NCBI GenBank assembly: GCA_947259235.1
Contig: CAMYLL010000019.1
Location: 1-15,896, forward strand
Reading direction: 5' to 3'
Source of the DNA: an uncultured Pseudodesulfovibrio sp.
GTDB lineage: Bacteria; Desulfobacterota; Desulfovibrionia; Desulfovibrionales; Desulfovibrionaceae
DNA: 15,896 bases
In this document: one piece after another, positions 6,238 through 12,919 of the stretch
How positions within the stretch are numbered: position 1 is the stretch's first letter
Layout of the letters: every line of letters starts with the position of its first letter
The notes under the pieces: generated by a model
Databases searched by the model: none
What the model was told of the DNA's origin: nothing
Seen by the model: only the letters and a program-made list of their open reading frames with translations
Program-made: the position numbers and the translations under genes

Positions 6238-7641
6238 TCAGTTCTTGTATTGTGCAGGATTTATGCCGTGCTTCTGAATCTTGTTCCACAGGTTCTTTGC
6301 GGAGATGCCCAGGCTGTCCGCCGCATCGGTCTGGGTTCCCCCTGCCCGACGCATGGCGTCCTCGATGAGGGTCCGCTCATAGGCTATCAGAGCCTGCTTG
6401 AGCGGCAGGCCGGGATCGGTCGCGGCAAGGAGCGGGGCTGTCGCGGCAGGCTCCTCTGCCCGGGCGGGCTGGCGGTTGGAGAAGGCCTGGTCCACGTCCG
6501 CGGGCCGGATCACGGTGGAGGTGCAAAAGATGGCCGCGCGCTCCACGGCGTTGGCGAACTGGCGGACGTTGCCCGGCCAGCCGTAGTTGAAGAATATCTC
6601 CATGGCCTGCTGGGAGACGGAGGCGATGTCCGTGCCGAGGCGTCTGTTCGCCCTGTCGAGGAAAAACTCGGCCAAAAGCGGCAGGTCGTCCTTTCGCTCG
6701 CGCAGGGGGGGCAGGATCAGGGTGGCCACGTTGAGCCGGTAGTAGAGATCGCTGCGAAACTCGCCGCTCTCCACGCGCTTCTCCAGCTCCTGGTTGGTGG
6801 CCGCGATGATGCGCATGTCATAGGCCACGGGTTTGGTTCCGCCCAGCCGCTCGGCCTGCTTCTGCTCCACGGCGCGCAGCAGCTTGGGCTGGAGATTAAG
6901 GGGCATGTCGCCGATCTCGTCGAGAAGGATGGTCCCGCCCCTGGCCTGCTCGAACTTGCCGGGCTTGGCCGAGGTGGCCCCGGTGAAGGCCCCCTTCTCG
7001 TGGCCGAAAAGCTCGCTCTCGATGAGGTTCTCGGGAATGGCCGCGCAGTTGATCTTGATGAACGGTCCCTTGGCCCGGGCGCTCAGGGCGTGGATGGCGT
7101 CGGAGACCAACTCCTTGCCCGTTCCCGTCTCGCCCATGATCAGGACGTCCGCGTTGAGCTCCGCCACGCGGGCGATGCGCTCCTTGACCGCCAGCATGGG
7201 CACGGACTGGCCGATGATGTCGCTGAGAGGGCTTGTCCTGGCGCGGCGCTTGAACTCGGCCAGCTCCGTCTGGAGCCGCCGTTTTTCCAGGGCGCGGCGG
7301 ACCACCACTTCCATCTCGCCCAGCGAGAACGGCTTGGTGAAATAGTCATAGGCCCCGCGCTGCATGGCCAACACGCCGGAATCCTTGGAGGCATAGCCGG
7401 TCATGACGATGACATCCACCCCCGGCGCGGCCTCGGCCAGATGCGGCAGGGCGTCAAGGCCGGACATGCCGGGCAGCTTTATGTCGTGCAGGATGAGATC
7501 GGGATTGACCGCTCCGGCCTTCTTTATGCCTTCCTCGGCAGAGGACGCGGTGTCCACGACATATCCCTGCTCCGCCAACGCCTCCACCAGCATCCCCTGG
7601 AACGCCCGGTCGTCATCCACCACCAGTATGCGCTCTGCCAT
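6238..7641 (-). CDS. sigma-54-dependent response regulator (AtoC/NtrC type)
   Basis: Activates sigma-54 RNA polymerase when phosphorylated. All three domains are intact in 467 residues. The receiver (3-118) has acidic pocket D10/D11, phospho-acceptor D53, T81 and K103. The AAA+ domain (about 138-370) has Walker A GETGTGKE (170-177), the sigma-54 contact loop GAFTGA (217-222) and Walker B TILLDE (237-242). The C-terminal Fis-type helix-turn-helix (about 425-460) includes TQTDAADSLGISAKNLWNKI. The ATG at 7641 is preceded by GGGGAGG; a further upstream in-frame start at 7683 lacks such a site. No histidine kinase is in the window. It sits between two operons that both have sigma-54 promoters and tad genes, so the Tad pilus is its most likely target (inference). 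A palindrome 62 bp upstream of its start suggests autoregulation. Confidence 0.95.
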   Translation of the reverse strand: MAERILVVDDDRAFQGMLVEALAEQGYVVDTASSAEEGIKKAGAVNPDLILHDIKLPGMSGLDALPHLAEAAPGVDVIVMTGYASKDSGVLAMQRGAYDYFTKPFSLGEMEVVVRRALEKRRLQTELAEFKRRARTSPLSDIIGQSVPMLAVKERIARVAELNADVLIMGETGTGKELVSDAIHALSARAKGPFIKINCAAIPENLIESELFGHEKGAFTGATSAKPGKFEQARGGTILLDEIGDMPLNLQPKLLRAVEQKQAERLGGTKPVAYDMRIIAATNQELEKRVESGEFRSDLYYRLNVATLILPPLRERKDDLPLLAEFFLDRANRRLGTDIASVSQQAMEIFFNYGWPGNVRQFANAVERAAIFCTSTVIRPADVDQAFSNRQPARAEEPAATAPLLAATDPGLPLKQALIAYERTLIEDAMRRAGGTQTDAADSLGISAKNLWNKIQKHGINPAQYKN

Positions 7642-7674
7642 GCCAACCTCCCCTCTCTTTGTTACCTGGCAAGG

Positions 7675-7703
7675 ATAATACACGGATATTGGATATTAAT
7701 CCA
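7675..7703 (-). promoter_or_regulatory. possible sigma-70 promoter of the response regulator
   Basis: On the minus strand TATTAT (7680-7675) is a good -10. A weak -35, TGGATT (7703-7698), lies 17 bp upstream. The spacer contains a direct repeat of GGATATT (7684-7690 and 7691-7697, plus strand). The -35 touches the palindrome at 7703-7723. The weak -35 keeps confidence low. Confidence 0.3.
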
Positions 7704-7723
7704 CAAAAAGTAGACGTTTTTGT
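7703..7723. promoter_or_regulatory. candidate enhancer/operator palindrome between regulator and tadE
   Basis: ACAAAAA and TTTTTGT are perfect 7-bp arms around a 7-base centre; the GTAGAC core is at 7710-7715. It lies about 125 bp upstream of the -12 element of the tadE sigma-54 promoter and next to the likely promoter of the regulator, so it could serve both activation and autoregulation. The GTAGAC core is shared with the site at 4708-4720. Confidence 0.42.
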
Positions 7724-7823
7724 TTGACCGCTCTCTTTCGCCTTAACCCGGCGACCTCTGCAGATTATATATACTTATACATTACATATACATACGGCAA
7801 CGGCGAGCCAAGAAAGTCGGGGC

Positions 7824-7839
7824 TGGCACACCCATTGCT
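7824..7839 (+). promoter_or_regulatory. sigma-54 (-24/-12) promoter of the tadE-tadG operon
   Basis: TGGCACA-CCCA-TTGCT matches the sigma-54 consensus at every position except the last base of the -24 box. The predicted start is near 7850, about 48 nt before the tadE ATG. An AT-rich stretch (about 7762-7795) lies between it and the upstream palindrome, as at the flp promoter, and could accommodate DNA bending. Confidence 0.85.
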
Positions 7840-7898
7840 TATATTCGTGCGTCCGGCCCTGAAGCCGGTCCGTTTCACAGAGCCAAGGAGATGCGCAC

Positions 7899-8285
7899 AT
7901 GAGGAAGAGAGATGAATCACGCAGAGGGCTGGCGGCCGTCGAGTTCGCGCTGATGCTGCCTGTCATGGCGCTGCTCCTCTTCATGCTCGTGGAGGGTGCG
8001 GGCGCGATGCACGCCTATTCGAACGTGGTCGAGGCGAGCCGCGAGGGAGCGCGCATGGCGCTCATGGACGGCTCGGCCGCCGACATCGAGGCCCTGGTAG
8101 AGGCCGTCACCCGCGAGCTGAACAGCCAGGACCTGACCACCGCCGTCACCACCGACTCCGCCGCCAACACTGTCACAGTCGAGGTTTCCTATGCATACCA
8201 ACCGTTCGGCGAGAACGCCATCAAGATGCTCACTGGCGAGACGTCGCTCGTGCTCGTCGCCCAGACGACCATGCCCCTGCCATAG
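7899..8285 (+). CDS. tadE: TadE-like pseudopilin (first copy)
   Basis: A small pilus-associated protein of 128 residues. Residues 8-32 are the TadE signature: RRG then LAAVEFALMLPVMALLLFM. Cleavage after G10 would leave glutamate at +5 (E15), as in pseudopilins cut by TadV. The conserved segment after the helix (SNVVEASREGARMALM) and a small beta-rich C-terminal part also fit. The ATG at 7899 follows AAGGAG. It opens a plus-strand operon behind a sigma-54 promoter, with the TadG-like gene overlapping or abutting its stop. It would be processed by CpaA (3616-4161) and sit at or near the inner membrane as a minor pilus component; this is from family knowledge. Confidence 0.88.
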   Translation: MRKRDESRRGLAAVEFALMLPVMALLLFMLVEGAGAMHAYSNVVEASREGARMALMDGSAADIEALVEAVTRELNSQDLTTAVTTDSAANTVTVEVSYAYQPFGENAIKMLTGETSLVLVAQTTMPLP

Positions 8286-8322
8286 GCGGTCCAGGAGCGG
8301 CGCGGCGAGCACAGTCATCGCC

Positions 8323-9522
8323 ATGCTGCTGCCCGTGCTGCTCGCCGTGGCCGGACTGGCCGTGGACATGGGCAACATGTACGTCACCCACACCCGGCTC
8401 CAGGCTGCGGTGGACGCGGGCGCACTGGCCGGAAGCCTCGAACTCCCCTACGACCCGGACCTGAGCAAGGGACGCGTGGAGCAGGCCGTAACGGACATGA
8501 TCCACACCAACCTGCCCGAGGCCGTGGTGCAGAGCGTCACCCCCGGCACGGAGGTGCGCAGCGTGGTGGTCTCGGCCAAGGTCGAGGTCAAGCTGCTGGT
8601 CATGCGGTTCCTGCATCTGGCCGACCAATGGGTCGAGGCGCGGGCCGCGGCCGGGTTCAACAAGCTCGAAGTCGTCTTTGTCATCGACAACTCCGGCTCC
8701 ATGTCGGGAACGCCCATCAACCTGGTCAAGGAAGCCTCCATCGGCCTGACCGACCTGCTCATCCCCGACGGGCAGCACCCGGACACCAAGGTCGGCCTGG
8801 TGGCCTTTCGCGGCAAGGTGCGCATCGGCGACGATGTGGACGGCCTGGAAGCAGGCTGCCGCAACGCCGACGGCAGCGTCAACAACGGCATCCACGAAGA
8901 TTTCATGAGCATGTACTGGGCGCTGCCCTATTACTATAGAAACCAGATCAGCCTGGACACCTGCTCCAGCATCCCCGAGTCCCGGCCCCTGAGCCAGGAC
9001 AAGGACGCCATCATCACCGCCATCAACTCCCAGACCGCCACGGGCAGCGCGTCCGGCACGATCATCCCCGAGGGCATCAAGTGGGCGCGGCACATGCTCA
9101 CCCCTGAGGCACCCTATACCGAGGGCGGCGACAGGAAGGACTTCCGCAAGATCATGATCGTGCTCACCGACGGCGACAACGAGGACGGCGAATGCGGCGG
9201 GGCCTACCGGGCCTACTACCGCCCCAACAGCTATTGGACCAACGCCTATTTCGGCATGGGCCGCGACGACGCCCACTGCAACGACGGCGGCGTGCTCAAC
9301 CAGGACATGCTCACCCAGGCGCAGCTGGCCAAGGACGCGGGCGTCGAGATCTTCGCCATCCGCTTCGGCTCATCGGACAACACGGACATCGCACTCATGC
9401 AGCAGATAGCCTCCAGCAAGCCGGGGACCAACGACCACTACTTCGACGCGCCCTCGGTCTACGACATACCGGACGTCTTCAAGAAGATCGGCAAGCAGCT
9501 CGGCTGGCGGCTCCTGAACTAG
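8323..9522 (+). CDS. tadG: TadG-like protein with von Willebrand factor A domain (start uncertain)
   Basis: TadG proteins are membrane-anchored, exported Tad components. From the ATG at 8323 the protein has 399 residues: a hydrophobic N-terminal helix (MLLPVLLAVAGLAVDMGNMY), the TadE/TadG-type sequence THTRLQAAVDAGALAGSLEL, then a VWA domain from about 118 to the end. A metal-binding MIDAS motif is visible (FVIDNSGSMSG, then IVLTDGDNEDG). The start is doubtful. The frame is clearly homologous further upstream: RRSRSGAASTVIA, encoded from 8284, is the expected basic N-terminus, yet no ATG, GTG or TTG lies there. The only earlier in-frame ATG (8191) is deep inside tadE and encodes an Arg/Ser/Pro/Cys-rich shadow. 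Changing CCATAGG at 8280-8286 to CCATGAGG would restore the normal ATGA overlap with tadE. It is followed by a second TadE-like gene whose ribosome-binding site overlaps its stop. Confidence 0.82.
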   Translation: MLLPVLLAVAGLAVDMGNMYVTHTRLQAAVDAGALAGSLELPYDPDLSKGRVEQAVTDMIHTNLPEAVVQSVTPGTEVRSVVVSAKVEVKLLVMRFLHLADQWVEARAAAGFNKLEVVFVIDNSGSMSGTPINLVKEASIGLTDLLIPDGQHPDTKVGLVAFRGKVRIGDDVDGLEAGCRNADGSVNNGIHEDFMSMYWALPYYYRNQISLDTCSSIPESRPLSQDKDAIITAINSQTATGSASGTIIPEGIKWARHMLTPEAPYTEGGDRKDFRKIMIVLTDGDNEDGECGGAYRAYYRPNSYWTNAYFGMGRDDAHCNDGGVLNQDMLTQAQLAKDAGVEIFAIRFGSSDNTDIALMQQIASSKPGTNDHYFDAPSVYDIPDVFKKIGKQLGWRLLN

Positions 9523-9532
9523 GGAGGAACAG

Positions 9533-10000
9533 ATGCAAAGACACGACAACGACTCCCGACGCACGGGCATGACCACCATGGAGTTCGCCCTCATCCTCCC
9601 CTTCCTGCTGGCCATGGTCATGGTCACCATCGAGACCGGGACCATGCTCTACTCCTGGATGACCATCCAGAAGGCGGCCCAGACCGGAGCGCGGTTCGCC
9701 GCCACCGGCCAGGGAGACGAGGAGGGAACCCGCCTCGCCCAGATCACGGCCATCACCGATTCCTGGCTCGAAAACCTCGACAGCGGAACCAAGGAGATCA
9801 CCATCAGCTCCTGGCCCGACATGACAGCCGTGGGCGACGGGACCACGGATGATCCCGGCGGCCCGTGCCAGCTCGTGGAGGTCGCCGTGGTCTACAACTA
9901 CCACCCGTTCACCCCCGTCATCAGCGCCCTCATGCCCGAGACGATCCCCCTGTCCGGGGCCGACCGCAAGCTCAACGAACCGTGGCGGCCCTGCGAATAA
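9533..10000 (+). CDS. TadE-like pseudopilin (second copy)
   Basis: A 155-residue protein with the TadE N-terminal pattern RRTG then MTTMEFALILPFLLAMVMV; cleavage after G12 places glutamate at +5 (E17). After the helix comes the typical SWMTIQKAAQTGARFAATG. The C-terminal half is exported in the model and has two cysteines (in GGPCQL and RPCE) that could pair. The ATG at 9533 follows AGGGAGGAAC, a strong site that overlaps the TAG of tadG, so the genes are probably coupled. It ends the operon; a terminator follows at 10067-10090. TadF-like is an alternative name, but the pattern fits TadE equally well. Confidence 0.85.
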   Translation: MQRHDNDSRRTGMTTMEFALILPFLLAMVMVTIETGTMLYSWMTIQKAAQTGARFAATGQGDEEGTRLAQITAITDSWLENLDSGTKEITISSWPDMTAVGDGTTDDPGGPCQLVEVAVVYNYHPFTPVISALMPETIPLSGADRKLNEPWRPCE

Positions 10001-10066
10001 CCTGTACGGACGCCTGCGCCGGAAACCATTTCAGCCACACATCCACACCCATTCCCCAGGAGAAAC

Positions 10067-10090
10067 GCCCCGCAAGGGGCTTTTCTTTTT
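10067..10090 (+). terminator. Rho-independent terminator of the tadE-tadG operon
   Basis: GCCCC-GCAA-GGGGC (10067-10080) followed by TTTTCTTTTT, 67 bp after the last tad gene. The stem is short but GC-only and the T-run is strong. Confidence 0.8.
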
Positions 10091-10119
10091 ACCCTTCTTC
10101 CTTTAATTGAGAAGAGTTA

Positions 10120-10148
10120 TTGATTTTTATCCCTGCATGGAATATTTT
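10120..10148 (+). promoter_or_regulatory. possible sigma-70 promoter of the TPR gene
   Basis: TTGATT (10120-10125) and TATTTT (10143-10148) are separated by 17 bp in an AT-rich patch, about 68 bp upstream of the start codon. Each box matches four of six consensus positions. Confidence 0.35.
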
Positions 10149-10215
10149 GATCCAATAGATTGTAGTGTCATCGGCATGCGCAGCAAGACGAAGACAGGCA
10201 TAACGGAGAAATGAA

Positions 10216-10956
10216 GTGAGCAATTTCCCCCAGATATTGGGCGTATATTCCCTTGAGCTCGACGCGGACATTGGCAGCGGCGGCACGCAGAGCAAGCACC
10301 GCAACCTGACCTACTGGTATGCCCGCCAGCTCTCCTCGTCCGAATTCGAGGTGCAGCCGCTCAATATTCACCATGTCCCATCGGGCGTTCGCAGTGTGCT
10401 CGCGGAGATGGATTTTCTCAAGCAGTACACCCCGGAGCCGAGCTACTACCGCATCCACACGGTCCCTGCCCTGGACACCCTCAGCCGCAAGCTCAAGATG
10501 GGCGACGACGCCTTCATCTCAGGTGACCTGGACGAGGCCGAGCGGCAGTTCATCAAGGCGCTGATGATCGACGACAAGAACGTCGACGCCAACTACGGCC
10601 TGGGCGAGGTCTACTCGGAACAAAAGGACTTCGACAAGCTCAAGAAGGTGCTGGACACCCTGCTTGGCATCTCCGAGGCCTTCACCTACGAGCATCGCCA
10701 AAAATTCAACCAGTTCGGCATCAGTCTGCGCAAGAACGGCCACTACGACGAATCCATCCGCTACTACAACAAGTCCCTGGAAATCGTGGAGGACGACGAG
10801 AACGTCTACTTCAACCTGGCGCGCGTCTACTACGAGAAAGGGCTCAACGACAAATGCGTCTCCAGCCTGGAGCAGGCCCTCAATCTCAACCCCGAGTTCA
10901 TCGAGGCCCAGAAATTCCTGAAATACTGCCGGAAACCGAACCAGGCCCGGACATAG
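10216..10956 (+). CDS. TPR-repeat protein of unknown function
   Basis: A soluble 246-residue protein with no signal peptide or membrane segment. The first 90 residues (MSNFPQILGVYSLELD...) match nothing I recognise. From residue 93 there are tetratricopeptide repeats: about 93-126 (GDDAFISGDLDEAERQFIKAL), 127-150, 160-193 (GISLRKNGHYDESIRYYNKSL) and 194-227 (VYFNLARVYYEKGLNDKCVSSLEQALNLNP is the region). TPRs bind proteins, so it is probably a scaffold or regulator of a partner not visible here. The start is GTG at 10216 after CGGAG; the overlapping ATG at 10211 gives only ATG-AAG-TGA. It has its own probable promoter and is bounded by terminators on both sides, so it is monocistronic and separate from the tad operon. 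Confidence 0.8.
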   Translation: MSNFPQILGVYSLELDADIGSGGTQSKHRNLTYWYARQLSSSEFEVQPLNIHHVPSGVRSVLAEMDFLKQYTPEPSYYRIHTVPALDTLSRKLKMGDDAFISGDLDEAERQFIKALMIDDKNVDANYGLGEVYSEQKDFDKLKKVLDTLLGISEAFTYEHRQKFNQFGISLRKNGHYDESIRYYNKSLEIVEDDENVYFNLARVYYEKGLNDKCVSSLEQALNLNPEFIEAQKFLKYCRKPNQART

Positions 10957-10980
10957 ATCACGCCGAATCCCCGAACGGAA

Positions 10981-11023
10981 AAAGCCGCCCCCTTGCGCCA
11001 CACGGCACGCAGGGGGCGGCTTT
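10981..11023 (+). terminator. terminator-like hairpin after the TPR gene
   Basis: AAAGCCGCCCCC(T)TGCG at 10981-10997 pairs with CGCAGGGGGCGGCTTT at 11008-11023 (one bulged T). The stem is flanked by A's on the left and T's on the right, so it could work in both directions. The T-run on the plus side is short. Confidence 0.7.
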
Positions 11024-11107
11024 CGACATTTCTCACAGGCTTCCGCTGGACCCGCATATCTGCTACGCAGGAGCATCAGCGACAATCACCCCAAAGGAGT
11101 GTCGACC

Positions 11108-11869
11108 ATGCCCCGCCTTCTGATCACGACCCTGGCCGCCCTGTGTCTCATGGTTTCGTCCGCCCTGGCAGGGCAGACCCTGCGCGTGGCGGTGGAAGAT
11201 CACTACCCGCCCTACAGCTACGAGGACGAAACCGGGCAAATGGCCGGATTCAACGTGGACATAGCGGGCGCGCTGGCCCAGGTCATGGGCATGGAATGCC
11301 GGATCGTCAGCGTGCCCTGGGACGACCTCCTGCCGCGCCTGGCCAAAGGCGACTACGACGCCATCGTCGCCTGCATGGCCGTCAAGCCCGACCGGCTCGA
11401 ATACGCCGAGTTCACGGACTACTACCTGCGCTCACAGACCGGATTCATCGGGCGCAAGGGAACGCCGGACGACACATCCCCAGAGTCGCTTCGCGGAATG
11501 ACCCTTGTCTCCCAAAACGGCACGGCCCAGCTGGCCTATCTTCATAAGGCCTATGGCCAGACGGCCCATGTCAAGGGGTTCCCGACCATGGGCGAGGCCT
11601 TCGAGGCGGTGGCGGACGGCCACGCGGACCTCTGCCTCACCCCCCTGCTGGCCGGACTCGAATTCCTCAAGAGCGACGCAGGTCTGGAGTGCGACATCAT
11701 CGGTCCGGCACTGGCCTCGGACCAGTTCCAGTACTCGCCGGCCCATATCGCGGTGGCCAAGGGAAACACCGAACTGCGCGACCAGCTCAACCACGCCCTG
11801 AAGACCATCCGGTCCAACGGCGAGTTTGCAACCATCAGCCGCAGATATTTCCCCTTCAGCGTTTACTGA
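11108..11869 (+). CDS. periplasmic substrate-binding protein, amino-acid ABC type (SBP_bac_3)
   Basis: An exported binding protein of 253 residues. The signal peptide spans residues 1-21 (cleavage SALA|GQ). The mature part is a family-3 solute-binding protein: LRVAVEDHYPPYSYEDE, the signature GFNVDIAGALAQVMGM (47-62), VKPDRLEYAEFTDYY (92-106) with the arginine that usually holds an amino-acid carboxylate, and the hinge segment MTLVSQNGTAQ. These features point to a polar amino acid or a related small ligand. The ATG at 11108 follows AAAGGAG; the GTG at 11099 lies too close to that site. No permease or ATPase gene is adjacent, so it is an orphan that may work with a remote transporter or as a sensor input. 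It converges on the nitroreductase gene with 30 bp between the stops. Confidence 0.88.
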   Translation: MPRLLITTLAALCLMVSSALAGQTLRVAVEDHYPPYSYEDETGQMAGFNVDIAGALAQVMGMECRIVSVPWDDLLPRLAKGDYDAIVACMAVKPDRLEYAEFTDYYLRSQTGFIGRKGTPDDTSPESLRGMTLVSQNGTAQLAYLHKAYGQTAHVKGFPTMGEAFEAVADGHADLCLTPLLAGLEFLKSDAGLECDIIGPALASDQFQYSPAHIAVAKGNTELRDQLNHALKTIRSNGEFATISRRYFPFSVY

Positions 11870-11899
11870 GCCCGGCTCGTCCGGGTGGCGGCTGGCCCG

Positions 11900-12715
11900 C
11901 TACAGCCAGGAGATATCGGCCTTGGGTCTGGGGGGCGCGGCGGCAAAACGACGGGCCGGGCGGCCCAGCATGAGCGCGCCGCCCAGAGCATGGCCCTCGG
12001 GAACGCCCAGCAGACGCAGCACGGCCGGGTCATGCCTGGCCGCGGCGCACAGATAGCCGCACCAGCACGCGCCCAGCCCCGCCCCGGCAGCGGCCAGCTC
12101 CAGGTAGGTCACGGCAATGACGCCGTCCTCCATCGGAGTGATGCCCCTGGCCGGCACATGGGCCACGGCCAGCATGGGCGCATCACGACAGATGAGATCA
12201 ACCCCGGCGTCAAAGGCGCGCACCAGTCCGGCGAGGTGCAGGGCCTCGGCCAGCGGCGTCTCGGCCTCGACCTCGGCACGCATCCACGTGACCACGGCCT
12301 CGGCCACGCGCCGCACCGCCGCCGCGTCCGGGGCCACGACCCAGCCCACGGGCCGGGCGTTGTGCCCCGAGGGCGCGTACTGGGTCAGGTCCAGCAGCCG
12401 GGCCACCTGCTCCCGGTCCGGCGGCTCGGGCTTGAAGGCGCGCATGGAGCGTCGGCCGCGCAACAGCTGCTCCACCTGCTGCGCCGTGGGCTTGAGAGAA
12501 CGGTCCAGGGGGACCTGCCCTTCGTCAAAATGATCAAGGCGCAACGCGCCGTGGGGACACACGGCCACGCAATGGCCGCACTGAATGCAATAAGCGGATT
12601 TCCTGTCATGGGGCGCGGGCAGCCCGCCCGATTCCCATTCAATGCACCCCAGTGGACACACGGCGGCGCACAGGCCGTCGCGGGCGCAGGACTCCGGGTC
12701 TATGGTGAAAAGCAT
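11900..12715 (-). CDS. nitroreductase-family protein with N-terminal 2[4Fe-4S] ferredoxin domain
   Basis: A probable cytoplasmic flavin oxidoreductase of 271 residues. Residues 1-60 form a ferredoxin domain with two clusters of cysteines: C10, C16, C20, C24 and C43, C46, C49, C53, the second in the normal CxxCxxCxxxC order. The nitroreductase domain begins near residue 85 with RRSMRAFKPEPP and QYAPSGHNARPVGWVV, the FMN-binding signature, and ends with GLGACWCGYL and a family-like GALMLGRP. Such fusions are common in anaerobes and let reduced ferredoxin feed FMN; the true substrate is unknown. The ATG at 12715 follows GGAGG by five bases. Longer in-frame extensions to 13063 overlap glnS and are rejected. 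It is divergent from glnS across a 204-bp spacer and convergent with the binding-protein gene. Confidence 0.88.
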   Translation of the reverse strand: MLFTIDPESCARDGLCAAVCPLGCIEWESGGLPAPHDRKSAYCIQCGHCVAVCPHGALRLDHFDEGQVPLDRSLKPTAQQVEQLLRGRRSMRAFKPEPPDREQVARLLDLTQYAPSGHNARPVGWVVAPDAAAVRRVAEAVVTWMRAEVEAETPLAEALHLAGLVRAFDAGVDLICRDAPMLAVAHVPARGITPMEDGVIAVTYLELAAAGAGLGACWCGYLCAAARHDPAVLRLLGVPEGHALGGALMLGRPARRFAAAPPRPKADISWL

Positions 12716-12919
12716 GAAGACCTCCGATTCGTCTGATGGCCCATTGTGTCCGTTTCCCGGCCCGAGGACAAGCCGCCCGACGCGACCGGTCAAGGGATGC
12801 GTTGACCAGTCAACGGATTTCCCGTATTTCGTTGGCCCAGCGCGATTATCATTTTCCATTTCGCCCGCAACATATATACACCCCGACAGGGTACCGAATA
12901 GCCAGCAAGGACACCGCAC
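12716..12919. promoter_or_regulatory. divergent intergenic region, nitroreductase / glnS
   Basis: The spacer must hold both promoters. The visible signals are a 14-bp palindrome, GTTGAC-CA-GTCAAC (12801-12814), and an AT-rich patch with TATATA (12873-12878) 42 bp before the glnS start. No clear -35/-10 pair can be assigned. Confidence 0.35.

Noticed and set aside
6250..7713. 487-residue plus-strand ORF opposite the response regulator
   Set aside because: Antisense shadow of a fully conserved NtrC-type gene.
8191..8322. ATG 8191 as the tadG start
   Set aside because: It would overlap tadE by about 95 bases and add an Arg/Ser/Pro/Cys-rich segment that is only the tadE sequence in another frame.
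8230..9276. 348-residue minus-strand ORF opposite tadG
   Set aside because: Low-complexity Gly/His/Val composition; the sense frame has a clear VWA domain.
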